Origin: Virgibacillus dokdonensis
GTDB lineage: Bacteria; Bacillota; Bacilli; Bacillales; Amphibacillaceae
NCBI RefSeq assembly: GCF_900166595.1
Contig: NZ_LT745763.1
Coordinates: forward strand, 4,004,018 to 4,068,017
Direction of reading: 5' to 3'
DNA length: 64,000 nt
Shown here piece by piece: positions 50,540 to 59,345 of the stretch (its first letter is position 1; the number at the start of each line of letters is the position of its first letter). The notes under the pieces were generated by a model. It was not told where the DNA came from, did no database searches, and was given only the letters and a program-made list of their open reading frames with translations. A program made the translations under genes and the position numbers.

Positions 50540-52144
50540 TCACATCATATCCATGTCTACTGTTTGTAGTTTTTTCTTCTCATTTTTGTCTTTCAACCAA
50601 GCATTAATATCAAGTCTCTCATTTTCAAACAAAAGACCATAAACCGCCCCATCAAGTATCATTTTCTGTTCGTCAGTAAGATTACCTTCCTTTCTAGCCT
50701 GATGATGAGGATTTAAAAATTCGCCATCACCAACATCTAGCCGCTCCATATTAATAACTTCCATCTTTGAATTCTTGCTCTTAGGAAAAACAATGCTATA
50801 CCGTGTTTTATAGTATCTATTATCATCCTGATATCTTTCCTCCAGCTTCTCCATAAATGCATTACCTTTTGCAAAATCCATCATCGAATCAGAGTCTAAT
50901 TCTGGTGCTTCTGACCATTCAATGAATATTTGTGGGAGCTCAACATCCAAATCATATCTCTTTAACCATGCCTTGCACTTTACGACATGATCAAATTCTT
51001 CCGTCCAAGCGTCATTTGTGGAATTATCCACTCCTACAACTACATCACCATCCACACAAAAATACAATCCTTTTGTGTACTCTTCTTCCTTATAATCAAT
51101 TACATACTCCATTGCTGCTTGATTAATTTCTGTTAGAGCGTATAAGTCTTTCCTGTCTTTAACAGCTTGTAAGAACACATCTTTTCCATTTTCCATGCTT
51201 TTCTCCTGTTCTTTCATCAATTCAGGTTCCATGGTTTCCATAAACTCAACAGCTGCCCCCCTTACTTCTTCAAGTAATTGCGCTTTATCCTTTAATTCCT
51301 TTCCTTGTGTCCAGTTGGCAAGATAGCCTAAAGAATAATCACTTGTATCAATATCAAAGTACGAGGCTACTGCATAAGCTGTCATTTCCGCTTGGAATTC
51401 TTTTTCTTCTGAAGTTAGATTGAAATGCTTACCGGGTGTACCATGCAACTTGGCATGGGCCAATTCATGGATTAATGTTTTCACGTTTTGCAATTCGCCA
51501 TTGCGAGGATTTAAACCAATATGATTCTTTCTACCATCTATTCCTTGGTAAAATGCACCTTTAGCAGCACCTAGTTCCTCCATAGGCTCGCCAATCGTCA
51601 CATCCAGTTTATCTCCCACTTTTTGCAGGGCCTCTAACATATTTTGATAGTTTGCAATGCCCCCCTCCAGCCATCTATTCGGAAAAATATCTGGAAGATC
51701 ACTAGCTTTTGCATCAGTTTGCGAAACATCGAAAACGCTGCCCTTTCCAAAATACAACCCACTTCCCTTTTTCTCTAATTCCCCTTTGTTGATTAATTCT
51801 TTTTCCTGCTCTGTCGCCTTTTTGATACTTTTCCATCTGCCGCTTTCATCTTTAAATTTCGGCTGCGTCTTATTTGGCACTAAAATTTGAATGGCTTTTT
51901 CTCCTTTTTGCACCTGAAAGCCTTTTTCCTGCCAAAACTTATAACTTCCTACTGCTTGCGCTCCCTTAAATTGACTCTGAATTAAGGCTGTATTTCGTAA
52001 TGAATATTGATAAAACTGCATCATGAAAGCTAGATGTTCGGCCATTTGTTCAGGTGTTTCAAAATAGGATTCAATGGACTGATTCATCGTTTCTGTTAAT
52101 TGCTTCACTTCTTCCTGTTTTTGTTCGAATGTTTTCCTTTTCAT
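50540..52144 (-). CDS. ArdC-like antirestriction protein with metallopeptidase domain
   Basis: The 534-residue protein has an N-terminal ArdC-type ssDNA-binding domain (HLAFMMQFYQYSLRNTALIQ, VGSYKFWQEKGFQVQKGEKA at about 38-80). An M78-like zinc motif follows (LIHELAHAKLHG near 228, with the distal EKEFQAEMTAYAV). A C-terminal extension (about 340-534) resembles large polyvalent-protein domains of mobile elements. ArdC proteins enter the recipient with plasmid DNA and protect it from restriction. GGGAGGATGATATTTC precedes the ATG. Two hairpins upstream separate it from the preceding gene. Confidence 0.85.
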   Translation of the reverse strand: MKRKTFEQKQEEVKQLTETMNQSIESYFETPEQMAEHLAFMMQFYQYSLRNTALIQSQFKGAQAVGSYKFWQEKGFQVQKGEKAIQILVPNKTQPKFKDESGRWKSIKKATEQEKELINKGELEKKGSGLYFGKGSVFDVSQTDAKASDLPDIFPNRWLEGGIANYQNMLEALQKVGDKLDVTIGEPMEELGAAKGAFYQGIDGRKNHIGLNPRNGELQNVKTLIHELAHAKLHGTPGKHFNLTSEEKEFQAEMTAYAVASYFDIDTSDYSLGYLANWTQGKELKDKAQLLEEVRGAAVEFMETMEPELMKEQEKSMENGKDVFLQAVKDRKDLYALTEINQAAMEYVIDYKEEEYTKGLYFCVDGDVVVGVDNSTNDAWTEEFDHVVKCKAWLKRYDLDVELPQIFIEWSEAPELDSDSMMDFAKGNAFMEKLEERYQDDNRYYKTRYSIVFPKSKNSKMEVINMERLDVGDGEFLNPHHQARKEGNLTDEQKMILDGAVYGLLFENERLDINAWLKDKNEKKKLQTVDMDMM

Positions 52145-52169
52145 GAAATATCATCCTCCCGAAAAATAA

Positions 52170-52195
52170 AAGGGACTCCCACCAGGAAGCCCCTT
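52170..52195 (-). terminator. Terminator/attenuator just before ArdC
   Basis: AAGGGGCTTCC pairs with GGGAGTCCCTT around TGGT and is followed by TTATTTTT on the minus strand. It lies only about 25 bases before the ArdC start, so it would end the upstream transcript or act as an attenuator for ardC. Confidence 0.75.
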
Positions 52196-52253
52196 AGATA
52201 TATCAGCAATTTATTTGCTCAGCCTATTAATGTTTCATTATGCAAAATAAAAA

Positions 52254-52272
52254 GACCGCTATATCAGCGATC
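52254..52272 (-). terminator. Terminator after the 77-residue gene
   Basis: GATCGCT and AGCGGTC pair around TGATAT-like bases and are followed by TTTTTATTTT. It lies 54 bases past the upstream gene's stop. Confidence 0.7.
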
Positions 52273-52325
52273 AACATCACTTTTTACATACAGTTTTCAC
52301 TAAACGGCTTCCCCTTAGTGGTATT

Positions 52326-52559
52326 TCAAGCTGGTGCACCATCCAAGATGACTGCCTTCTCCTTTATATCCAATGGAATCAATGCTTCTTCATCTGCCTG
52401 ATTTATCATTGCTAGGACATCCTTTGTGACTGCATCTACTTCAACTCCTATTTCCCCAGCGTCAACAATGAAGACAACACTAGCCTCTTTAATTTCCTTT
52501 ACATACCCTAAATCAACCATCTTATTTGCTCCATTTACATACATATCCATCACAATCAT
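52326..52559 (-). CDS. Small acidic protein coupled to topB
   Basis: The 77-residue acidic protein (YVKEIKEASVVFIVDAGEIG, VDAVTKDVLAMINQADEEAL) starts with a four-base overlap of the topB stop. It is the last gene of the topB operon before a terminator. Composition suggests a small soluble alpha/beta protein. No family recognised; the role in the element is unknown. Confidence 0.65.
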   Translation of the reverse strand: MIVMDMYVNGANKMVDLGYVKEIKEASVVFIVDAGEIGVEVDAVTKDVLAMINQADEEALIPLDIKEKAVILDGAPA

Positions 52560-54712
52560 CCTTTCGGGAATTCAAATATCATTTTTTGTTCGGTTTGATC
52601 ATAGCGTAAATACGCATCAAACTTTTTTCCTTTTTTACTCGTAAAACCTTTAATCAAGTTGGATTTTTCGCCGTTCAATATCTTTTTAATGTTTGTCTGG
52701 CTTATGGATTTGCCTAGGAATTTCTTCGGTAACGTAAATGTACATCCTTCACGATAACGGCTGCATCCATAAAATTTTACTTTACCTTGAATCTTTCCAT
52801 CTTCATGATTACAACAGGGACAATCACCAATAAAAGATTTTTCATTCACCTGTTGCAATGCCTTTTCCATGTCACCAATCTTCTTAGGTGCTTCTTGCAT
52901 CAAAGACTCAATCATTTGTTTTATTTTATCGAGAAACACTTCTTGCGATCCTTTATTTTCCCCAATTTTATTTAGATACGTTTCCCATTTCGCTGTCATC
53001 TCCGGACTAGCAAGTAACGTTCCTTCTACGGCCTGACAAAGTATTTTCCCTTTGTCTAATACAGTTACTTGATTCTTTCTAATCTCAATATACAATTGGT
53101 GTTTTAAAGTTTCTATGATACTTGCTCTCGTTGCCTCAGTTCCAATGCCTTCGCTTTCTTTCAAAGTATGCTGCAATGCTTCGTCATCTACCTCTTTTCC
53201 AGCGTATTTCATCACATTAATCAGTTGCCCCTCGGTATAATACTTAGGGGCTTTTGTCTGTCCTTTCGCTATTTCTACATTAACTTGGCAAGCTTGATCT
53301 TTTTCCATTGCTGGTAAGACCGTTTCTTTTTTCCTTGCCTGTTGTTGATTCTTAAATAATGATTTCCAGCCTATTTGTTTTTCTACTTTTCCAGTCACTT
53401 CAAAGTTAATCCCTTTCACACCAACCTCTACCTTCGTTTCTTCATATTCATAATCCGGAGCAAACATCGCTAAAGTAGTTGCAATCACTTCTTGATAAAT
53501 ATTCTTTTCTTTTTCGTTTAAAGCACTAAAATTTGGCGTTTGTTTTGTTGGAACAAGGGCATAGTGTTCAGCAACCTTCGTATTATCTACATATCGCTTC
53601 TGGGCATCAGGATAAACAACTTCAACATCTACCCCGATACATTCTTGATAGTTCGATAAATTGTTTTTGATATAACCAAATTCGCTATCAGTTATAAAGT
53701 GACTGTCCGTCCTAGGGTAAGACAGAACTTTCTTTTCGTATAGGCTTTGTGCAATCTTTAATACTTCGGACGGACTGTACTTCCATTGCTTGTTTGCCGT
53801 ACTTTGCAAGGAAGATAAAGAATGTAGCTTTGGTGACTTTGTTCTTTTCAGTTCTTTTTTCACTTCTTGAATAATACCGTTATTCATGCCAAGCAGAATG
53901 CCTTGTTCTTGCAATACTTTTTGGGCCTCTTCTTTTGTTGCAAAGCGTTGTTTATGTTTCGCTTCAAACGAACCATTTGGCACTTGGACTTTCCCTTGAA
54001 AGGTAAAATAGTCTTGGGAAACAAAATCCTCAATTTCCTTTTGACGTTTGTATAATAAATAAAGGGTAGCTGTTTGTACCCTGCCAACGCTGAATACGCC
54101 TTTCATCCCTTTCTTTTGTAATAGCAATGTATATAATCTGGAAGCGTTCATTCCTACTAGCCAATCGCTATATTGCCTTGTTTGCGCTTCTTTATATAAT
54201 AAAAGATAATTATTTCCGTTGTTTAAATGACGGAATCCTTTTTGTATCTCATCCACTTCTAAAGAGTTAATCCACAATCGTTTTGTTGGTTTATGTGATG
54301 CGCCAGCAAGTGATAAAATACATCTTGCAATGTTTTCACCTTCTCGGTCACAATCGGTTGCAACAATAATTTCCGCTGGATCATTTAAAAGTCTTTTCAC
54401 TATATTGAATTGCTTTTTCTTATCTTTACTAACCTGAAATCGAAACTGGTCCGGAAACATGGGTAATTGATCTAACCTCCATACTTTCCATGTCTCGTTA
54501 TATTGTTCAGGGGAAAGTAGTTCAACTAAGTGGCCATACCCCCAAGTGATATATGCTTTCTCCTTAAAAAAGCGACCATCATTTACTTCTATATAACCAT
54601 CTTGTTTCTTTGTATGTTGAAGAGCATCTGCATACGCTTTTGCTTGACTCGGCTTTTCAGCTAAAATTAATGTATGTCCCATTAAAACGTTCTTCCCCTT
54701 TCTTTTGCTCAC
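52556..54712 (-). CDS. topB: DNA topoisomerase III, mobile-element type
   Basis: The 718-residue type IA topoisomerase has the TOPRIM domain at the N-terminus (LILAEKPSQAKAYADAL, then DCDREGENIARCIL), the catalytic tyrosine in LSYPRTDSHFIT near 330, and a C-terminal zinc-ribbon (CPCCNHEDGKIQGKVKFYGC) with a DNA-binding tail. Such TopB genes are typical of large Gram-positive conjugative plasmids and ICEs, where they aid decatenation or transfer. The start overlaps the RadC-like stop by four bases. Confidence 0.93.
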   Translation of the reverse strand: MSKRKGKNVLMGHTLILAEKPSQAKAYADALQHTKKQDGYIEVNDGRFFKEKAYITWGYGHLVELLSPEQYNETWKVWRLDQLPMFPDQFRFQVSKDKKKQFNIVKRLLNDPAEIIVATDCDREGENIARCILSLAGASHKPTKRLWINSLEVDEIQKGFRHLNNGNNYLLLYKEAQTRQYSDWLVGMNASRLYTLLLQKKGMKGVFSVGRVQTATLYLLYKRQKEIEDFVSQDYFTFQGKVQVPNGSFEAKHKQRFATKEEAQKVLQEQGILLGMNNGIIQEVKKELKRTKSPKLHSLSSLQSTANKQWKYSPSEVLKIAQSLYEKKVLSYPRTDSHFITDSEFGYIKNNLSNYQECIGVDVEVVYPDAQKRYVDNTKVAEHYALVPTKQTPNFSALNEKEKNIYQEVIATTLAMFAPDYEYEETKVEVGVKGINFEVTGKVEKQIGWKSLFKNQQQARKKETVLPAMEKDQACQVNVEIAKGQTKAPKYYTEGQLINVMKYAGKEVDDEALQHTLKESEGIGTEATRASIIETLKHQLYIEIRKNQVTVLDKGKILCQAVEGTLLASPEMTAKWETYLNKIGENKGSQEVFLDKIKQMIESLMQEAPKKIGDMEKALQQVNEKSFIGDCPCCNHEDGKIQGKVKFYGCSRYREGCTFTLPKKFLGKSISQTNIKKILNGEKSNLIKGFTSKKGKKFDAYLRYDQTEQKMIFEFPKG

Positions 54713-55800
54713 ATTTCTATTTCAAATGCATGTTGTTTACTGTCTTTTGTCTTTGCCTGCTTTTCAATGAGTTTTCTATAATCTTCATTGCTGCTTACAT
54801 ATTCGGGAATATCTTTCGCAAAGGAATAGACATTCTTTTTTCCGACAATAAAATGATCCAAAAGCTGTACATCCAATTTTTCGGATATCCGTTTTAAATC
54901 TCTAGTCACATTTTTGTCTTCAGCACTTGGTTCCGGTATGCCTGAAGGGTGATTATGAAAAACGGCAACCTTTGATACATCTTCTCGCGACAATAATTCC
55001 TTTGTAAATACCTTCTTATCCACTATACTTGCATTGGGTGACCCTTTGAAAAGTTCTTTAACAGCTAGAACTTTCCCATCAGCATCACAAGCAATTACTC
55101 CAAACGATTCTTGCCAATCATACTGATAACCAACTTTCAAGCTTTTCTTCACCTTTGCATTATCTTTCAACATATGAGATCCAACAATCTCTTGATTAGC
55201 GAAAAAAGAAGTAAATTCGTCAAATCCTTGGTAGGTGTTTATGCCATTTTGCAGATTGTAAGCTGTCTTGGTATGACTTTCACTTTCGGCAACATTATTT
55301 ACAGATGGTGCATATTTATCACGACTATATGGAATCATTTCCTTACTGGATGTGATTGTGTCACTGAATTCGTTATAGATAAATCCATCAATCACATCTA
55401 TCCCAAATGTTTTAAAATAATTGGTCATTTCCGCTTCCTTACCAGTAGACGTAGAACTGTTTGATAAATTAAACATGGATACACCGCCTGCATGTAAACC
55501 TTCTTTCAACACTCTTTTCAAATCATCTTGATCATGGTGCTTATATCGGCTTAAATGCAGTGGCTCATTTTTGGTGGAACAAAACACAGATACCATTTCA
55601 TCCTTGTCGGGCATTTTATTCTTCATCACGAATTCTATAAAATCTTGCGGGGAAGAGATTCCTGCTTCTTTGCTGCTCATTTGTCCTTTTGAAAAATCTA
55701 TAAAATCCACTAAACTTCTTACGGAATCATCATCCTTTGTTACCTTTTGATAAAGTTCCTCTTTGGACGTGCAGCCAAAATGCTCATACAAATTATTCAT
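54709..55800 (-). CDS. RadC-like JAB-domain protein with N-terminal extension
   Basis: The C-terminal 130 residues (KKVFTKELLSREDVSKVAVF onward) are a RadC/JAB domain with FHNHPSGIPEPSAED, the metal-binding HxHP...D motif, and LLDHFIVGKKNVYSF. The first 200 residues are an unfamiliar extension starting MNNLYEHFGCTSKEEL. ATG 55800 behind GGCGGTGAT is preferred over 55815, which lacks a ribosome site. It overlaps the small gene upstream and topB downstream. RadC-like proteins are frequent on mobile elements, and their function is not established. Confidence 0.8.
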   Translation of the reverse strand: MNNLYEHFGCTSKEELYQKVTKDDDSVRSLVDFIDFSKGQMSSKEAGISSPQDFIEFVMKNKMPDKDEMVSVFCSTKNEPLHLSRYKHHDQDDLKRVLKEGLHAGGVSMFNLSNSSTSTGKEAEMTNYFKTFGIDVIDGFIYNEFSDTITSSKEMIPYSRDKYAPSVNNVAESESHTKTAYNLQNGINTYQGFDEFTSFFANQEIVGSHMLKDNAKVKKSLKVGYQYDWQESFGVIACDADGKVLAVKELFKGSPNASIVDKKVFTKELLSREDVSKVAVFHNHPSGIPEPSAEDKNVTRDLKRISEKLDVQLLDHFIVGKKNVYSFAKDIPEYVSSNEDYRKLIEKQAKTKDSKQHAFEIEM

Positions 55801-55948
55801 CTGTATCACCGCCATTTTCTATACGGATGAGCAATTCCTTCAATAAAAGAACATCCTTATCTTCCGAATTCTCCTGCATAAACTTCAGTAATTCTTTTTG
55901 ACTGTTAACACCAAAGTAATCTAAAATATTCTTTTGGCTATTCTTCAC
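55793..55948 (-). CDS. Small protein resembling the N-terminus of the RadC-like protein
   Basis: A 51-residue frame from GTG 55948 (AAAGGAA eight bases upstream) reads MKNSQKNILDYFGVNSQKEL with the GTG as Met, then LKFMQENSEDKDVLL and a charged tail. It overlaps the RadC-like start by eight bases. NILDYFGVNSQKELLKFM aligns with NLYEHFGCTSKEELYQKV of the next protein, so the two share a small N-terminal motif, perhaps a docking element. It is the first gene of the operon. Confidence 0.6.
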   Translation of the reverse strand: MKNSQKNILDYFGVNSQKELLKFMQENSEDKDVLLLKELLIRIENGGDTDE

Positions 55949-56009
55949 TTAAATCATTCCTTTCTGTTGTGAAATCAATCGATAAGTTACATTAAAAAAA
56001 CTGCATACA

Positions 56010-56052
56010 AAAAGCACAGAATTAATTATTAACAAATAATGTCTGTGCTTTT
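56010..56052 (-). terminator. Terminator of the nucleotidyltransferase gene
   Basis: AAAGCACAGA and TCTGTGCTTT arms enclose about 21 bases. The minus strand continues with TTTTTG. The stem equals that of the terminator at 18046. A second small hairpin CAATCGCGCCCGATTG (56107-56122) lies nearer the stop. Confidence 0.7.
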
Positions 56053-56129
56053 AAAAGTGCTATTTACTTTTATAATCTTGTGAGATGGATGGATACCATC
56101 TTAAACAATCGCGCCCGATTGCGGAAGAT

Positions 56130-56960
56130 TTATAGTGCTTTGGTTTCAGAAATTAATTCTTTTAAGTTTTCTACAGCTTGGCTTGTCTTATTGCTATCTG
56201 TTGAGAGAAGAAAAACAATTTCATCAATACGTTTTTTGTAGTTCATAGGCTTTATCGGAAAATCTTGAATCATGGCTACAGCCTTCTTTTCATTGATGCA
56301 GTACACCTTGTTTTTCGCAAAAATAACTTGATTCAAACAAGAAATACTTCGAAAACAATGACCCATTACATATGAAATATCATCTTTATTAGCATTGGTC
56401 TCCATAAACATCAGGGAAAAAGAAGCTTCAAAAGAAAAGTATTGAATCATCGCTTCTCTAAATTTCTCGGGATAGGGTTCCGTTTTCTTTTTTAATTCAG
56501 CTAATGTGCCTTCAGGGTCAGATAAAACATTACAAATAGCTAATTCACCCATGTACATAGCATTCAAATAACCATGAGGGTGTCCTGTTTGATAATGAAT
56601 GGATACTAGACCTGACAAACAGTCATCAATAACTTTACTGACTCGTTTAATATCACGAAAAATAAGATCTACATGGTAACCCTGTACAACTAACCAGCCA
56701 CCACCATTTATCCATTCACCCCATTCACCTAAGGAAGTGATTAAATGCTCTTTTTTTTCGTCATTAAGATTTAATGCTGATTTTTCGATATCATTGGTAT
56801 TAAACCCTTTTGATTCATCATAGTAAATTCCAATATCTATATCAGAATCCGGACTATGAGTTCCTCTTGCCCTAGATCCACCTAACACGATTCCTACCAC
56901 ACCTGGCAGTCCATCTAGTTCTTCTTTTATGTCTTGAATTATATTATTGACAGTTGCCAT
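56130..56960 (-). CDS. Nucleotidyltransferase-fold protein (possible drug-modifying enzyme)
   Basis: The 276-residue protein has the Pol-beta-type nucleotidyltransferase motif GGSRARGTHSPDSDIDIGIY at 27-46, with GS and the DxD metal-binding pair, and a further conserved Asp in YHVDLIFRD. The C-terminal half is helical (DUF4037-like). Relatives include antibiotic adenylyltransferases and uncharacterised proteins. It is cargo placed between the mobilization genes, with its own terminator. The substrate cannot be inferred. Confidence 0.78.
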   Translation of the reverse strand: MATVNNIIQDIKEELDGLPGVVGIVLGGSRARGTHSPDSDIDIGIYYDESKGFNTNDIEKSALNLNDEKKEHLITSLGEWGEWINGGGWLVVQGYHVDLIFRDIKRVSKVIDDCLSGLVSIHYQTGHPHGYLNAMYMGELAICNVLSDPEGTLAELKKKTEPYPEKFREAMIQYFSFEASFSLMFMETNANKDDISYVMGHCFRSISCLNQVIFAKNKVYCINEKKAVAMIQDFPIKPMNYKKRIDEIVFLLSTDSNKTSQAVENLKELISETKAL

Positions 56961-57065
56961 TATGTTTCACTCCAATCTTATTCAATAATCTGGCCCGTTA
57001 ATTGAACACCACAATCTAACAAAAGTATATCAAACATGCCGGAAAATTGTTAGGCTTCCATTAAA

Positions 57066-58319
57066 TTATTCCTTCTCCATCAGTTGATCAAATTCATCCA
57101 TATGTCTCTCTCGCTTGTAATCATGAAATGTTTTTCGCATCGCTTGCTTCAAACGAATAACGGAAACATGTAAATCATTATTTCCTCTTCCGTTGTACTG
57201 TTGGAAAAATGATTGCTGGTTTTCTTTTTCCAGTGCATGAAACTGTCTTATAGCTATTTTTTGTTTGAAGTCCGACATTCTTTCTTTCTTATCGACCGCA
57301 CGCATTTCAGTTAGAATAGCGTTTCCCATACGCTTTTTAAGGTCATCTAATTTGGTGTTTTTATATTGTTGGTAATCACTTCCTTCACCGTACATTTCTT
57401 GCATCACATCTACTTCTTCATCCAATTTTGTTTCTAATGCTTGGATCTCTTCTGGATGAAACTGTTCTAAATAAATTTTATTTATTTCATTTATATATGG
57501 CCTGGCTTCATTGATAGATTTATAACCATAACGCCACTGTTTTCGGTCATCAGGCAAACGGTTCATCGCTTCTTTAAATAATGTTTCTGTTTTTTGGAAA
57601 GATGATAAGGAAATATTATTTTCCTTTTTGTATCGTATGGTCTCACGCAGCAATTCATCTATCTTATTCCGCTCATGGGCACGATCTAAAATAACATTGG
57701 CAACTTTAGACTTCATTTTGTCCAGCGTTTTAGGTTTTCGTTTGGCCCGATATTCTTCATGCCATGTATTCGATTCTTTATCCAATACATTCATTCGTTC
57801 TCTTGTTGGATGTGGCTCTACGGTTGCGACATGTACATGAATGTTATCTGTATTGTAATGCAGGGATGCCGTCCAAACTGCTGATTGCTGCATCCCTTCT
57901 GCCTGCAACATGGCTTGCATGGTTTCACGCACAACACTTCTCATTTTTGTTTCGTCAACGGTATGAGTAACTGCATTGTATAGTCCTTGCTTACTCAACC
58001 ATTCATTATCAAAAGAGATCACATCTTGCCACATTGGCGATTCATTTTGCTGCGCTAATTGAAATAGTTCTTTAACTGTTTGCTTTTCTTTGGCATCCAA
58101 TCTGTCTTTACTAGAGGTAAATAACTCCCCTTGCTTTTCCTCATCATCCATATAATCCATGAATTGATAGAACACATCAAAATCATTTTCTTTATCAGAT
58201 AAGACATCCATTTTTACATGTTGTTTCGCATCCTCACGATCCATATAATTAATGTAATCGTTAAATGCACTCGACCTAGGTGTAACAAATTTACTTCTCA
58301 ATACAACTGCTGGACTCAT
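57066..58319 (-). CDS. MobP-family relaxase
   Basis: The 417-residue relaxase begins VVLRSKFVTPRSSAFNDYIN, typical of Gram-positive MobP2-type relaxases, with a tyrosine cluster near 24-26 as candidate catalytic residues. The metal-binding segment ASLHYNTDNIHVHVATVEPH (HxH plus upstream His) lies near 155. A long helical C-terminus follows. It should nick oriT and lead the strand into the recipient. The predicted oriT lies 860 bases upstream. It follows the 163-residue accessory gene by three bases. Confidence 0.85.
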   Translation of the reverse strand: MSPAVVLRSKFVTPRSSAFNDYINYMDREDAKQHVKMDVLSDKENDFDVFYQFMDYMDDEEKQGELFTSSKDRLDAKEKQTVKELFQLAQQNESPMWQDVISFDNEWLSKQGLYNAVTHTVDETKMRSVVRETMQAMLQAEGMQQSAVWTASLHYNTDNIHVHVATVEPHPTRERMNVLDKESNTWHEEYRAKRKPKTLDKMKSKVANVILDRAHERNKIDELLRETIRYKKENNISLSSFQKTETLFKEAMNRLPDDRKQWRYGYKSINEARPYINEINKIYLEQFHPEEIQALETKLDEEVDVMQEMYGEGSDYQQYKNTKLDDLKKRMGNAILTEMRAVDKKERMSDFKQKIAIRQFHALEKENQQSFFQQYNGRGNNDLHVSVIRLKQAMRKTFHDYKRERHMDEFDQLMEKE

Positions 58320-58322
58320 TGT

Positions 58323-58793
58323 TTACTCCTGACTTTCCGATTGAACTTGTTGCTTTAATTCTTTTTGCCGTTCATAATCTAATTTCTTTTTCCTCTGTTT
58401 ATGAATCCGTTTTTGAACTAATTCTTCTGCTTGTTCCATTCCTTTTGTTTTAAATTCTTCCGTTGTAATTAAATTTTTGAATTTATTGACCAAGTAGTAA
58501 TGGTTCATGAATTCCAGAATAATTTTCGTGTCACGATCAATGACATTACTTGCTACTTGAATGCGATTCATTTTCTCTTTGAGGAATGATAATTTTTCAT
58601 CCAGCAAATCAGAAATCGTTTGTTTGAATAGAACATATTCTTCTTCTCTATTTTCAAAATAAGCATCTACCATTAGGGCAATGGCATTCGCTTGGGACGT
58701 ATGTTTTTCGTTCGCTATCACTTTAATATTTTCTTTTGTTTCTGGACTTAACAAAAAGTATGATCCCTGTTTTTTCTCTTCTGTCATGCTCAT
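58323..58793 (-). CDS. Mobilization accessory protein, RHH-like N-terminus
   Basis: The 156-residue product has an N-terminal segment (SYFLLSPETKENIKVIANEK, HTSQANAIALMVDAYFEN) with ribbon-helix-helix spacing and a helical, basic C-terminus (RIHKQRKKKLDYERQ). AAGGAGGGG lies before ATG 58793, which is preferred over 58814. Directly upstream of the relaxase, it probably belongs to the relaxosome and helps bind oriT. Confidence 0.65.
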   Translation of the reverse strand: MSMTEEKKQGSYFLLSPETKENIKVIANEKHTSQANAIALMVDAYFENREEEYVLFKQTISDLLDEKLSFLKEKMNRIQVASNVIDRDTKIILEFMNHYYLVNKFKNLITTEEFKTKGMEQAEELVQKRIHKQRKKKLDYERQKELKQQVQSESQE

Positions 58794-58794
58794 T

Positions 58795-59127
58795 TTAATT
58801 CCCCTCCTTGTCATCTATTGCAAATGTTTTATCTAAAATGTGATCGGCTTCTTTTGGATTTAATCCAAGTGCATCACATAAAATTATATACAAATTAAGT
58901 GTACGTTTTTCCAAATAGCTTAAACGTTTGAACGTCATTTCCAATCCATCTGCAACTCGACTCACGGTCACATCTAATTCTTTTTCTGCTAACTTAATGC
59001 CATCAAATTTCACTGCATCCTCTACCATTCGTTTCAGTAATACATTCCTTGATACCTTTTGTTTTTTAGCTTCCTCATCCAACACTCTTACGGCACGAAC
59101 ATCTACATCCCGAATTTTTATTTCCAT
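58795..59127 (-). CDS. Mobilization accessory protein
   Basis: The 110-residue product begins MEIKIRDVDVRAVRVLDEEA followed by KKQKVSRNVLLKRMVEDA, a strand-helix-helix pattern of RHH DNA-binding proteins. A second helical part follows (YLEKRTLNLYIILCDALGLN). It is the first gene after the oriT, on the same strand as the relaxase, two bases before the next accessory gene. A relaxosome role is inferred from order and fold. Confidence 0.65.
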   Translation of the reverse strand: MEIKIRDVDVRAVRVLDEEAKKQKVSRNVLLKRMVEDAVKFDGIKLAEKELDVTVSRVADGLEMTFKRLSYLEKRTLNLYIILCDALGLNPKEADHILDKTFAIDDKEGN

Positions 59128-59179
59128 TCAAATCCACTCCTTCCGCACATCATATAGAAAATAGTAAAATCCCCGTTCA

Positions 59180-59345
59180 CAAGAACAGGGATTGTTGAAC
59201 AGGATAAGGGGAAAGTGTACCCACATAGCGTGGGTGACTAGGCAGCGCCTAGTTTTCCAGTAAGCCCATTTTTCCAGTCAAATATATACCTTTCATATAG
59301 GTGTTTCTTGCTGAATATATAGGTTTTATATAGACCTTTTAATGT
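59180..59345 (-). other. oriT: Origin of transfer (oriT) with nic motif
   Basis: This non-coding gap precedes the mobilization genes. The minus strand contains TTATCCTGTTCAAC, which fits the MobP nic consensus YATCCTG|Y, placing the nick between 59200 and 59199. Next to it are two inverted repeats: CCCAC-ATAGC-GTGGG (59220-59234) and ACTAGGC-AGC-GCCTAGT (59237-59253). Short direct repeats with TATATAGG-type cores lie further on (59280-59340). Relaxase type, motif and location agree. Confidence 0.72.
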
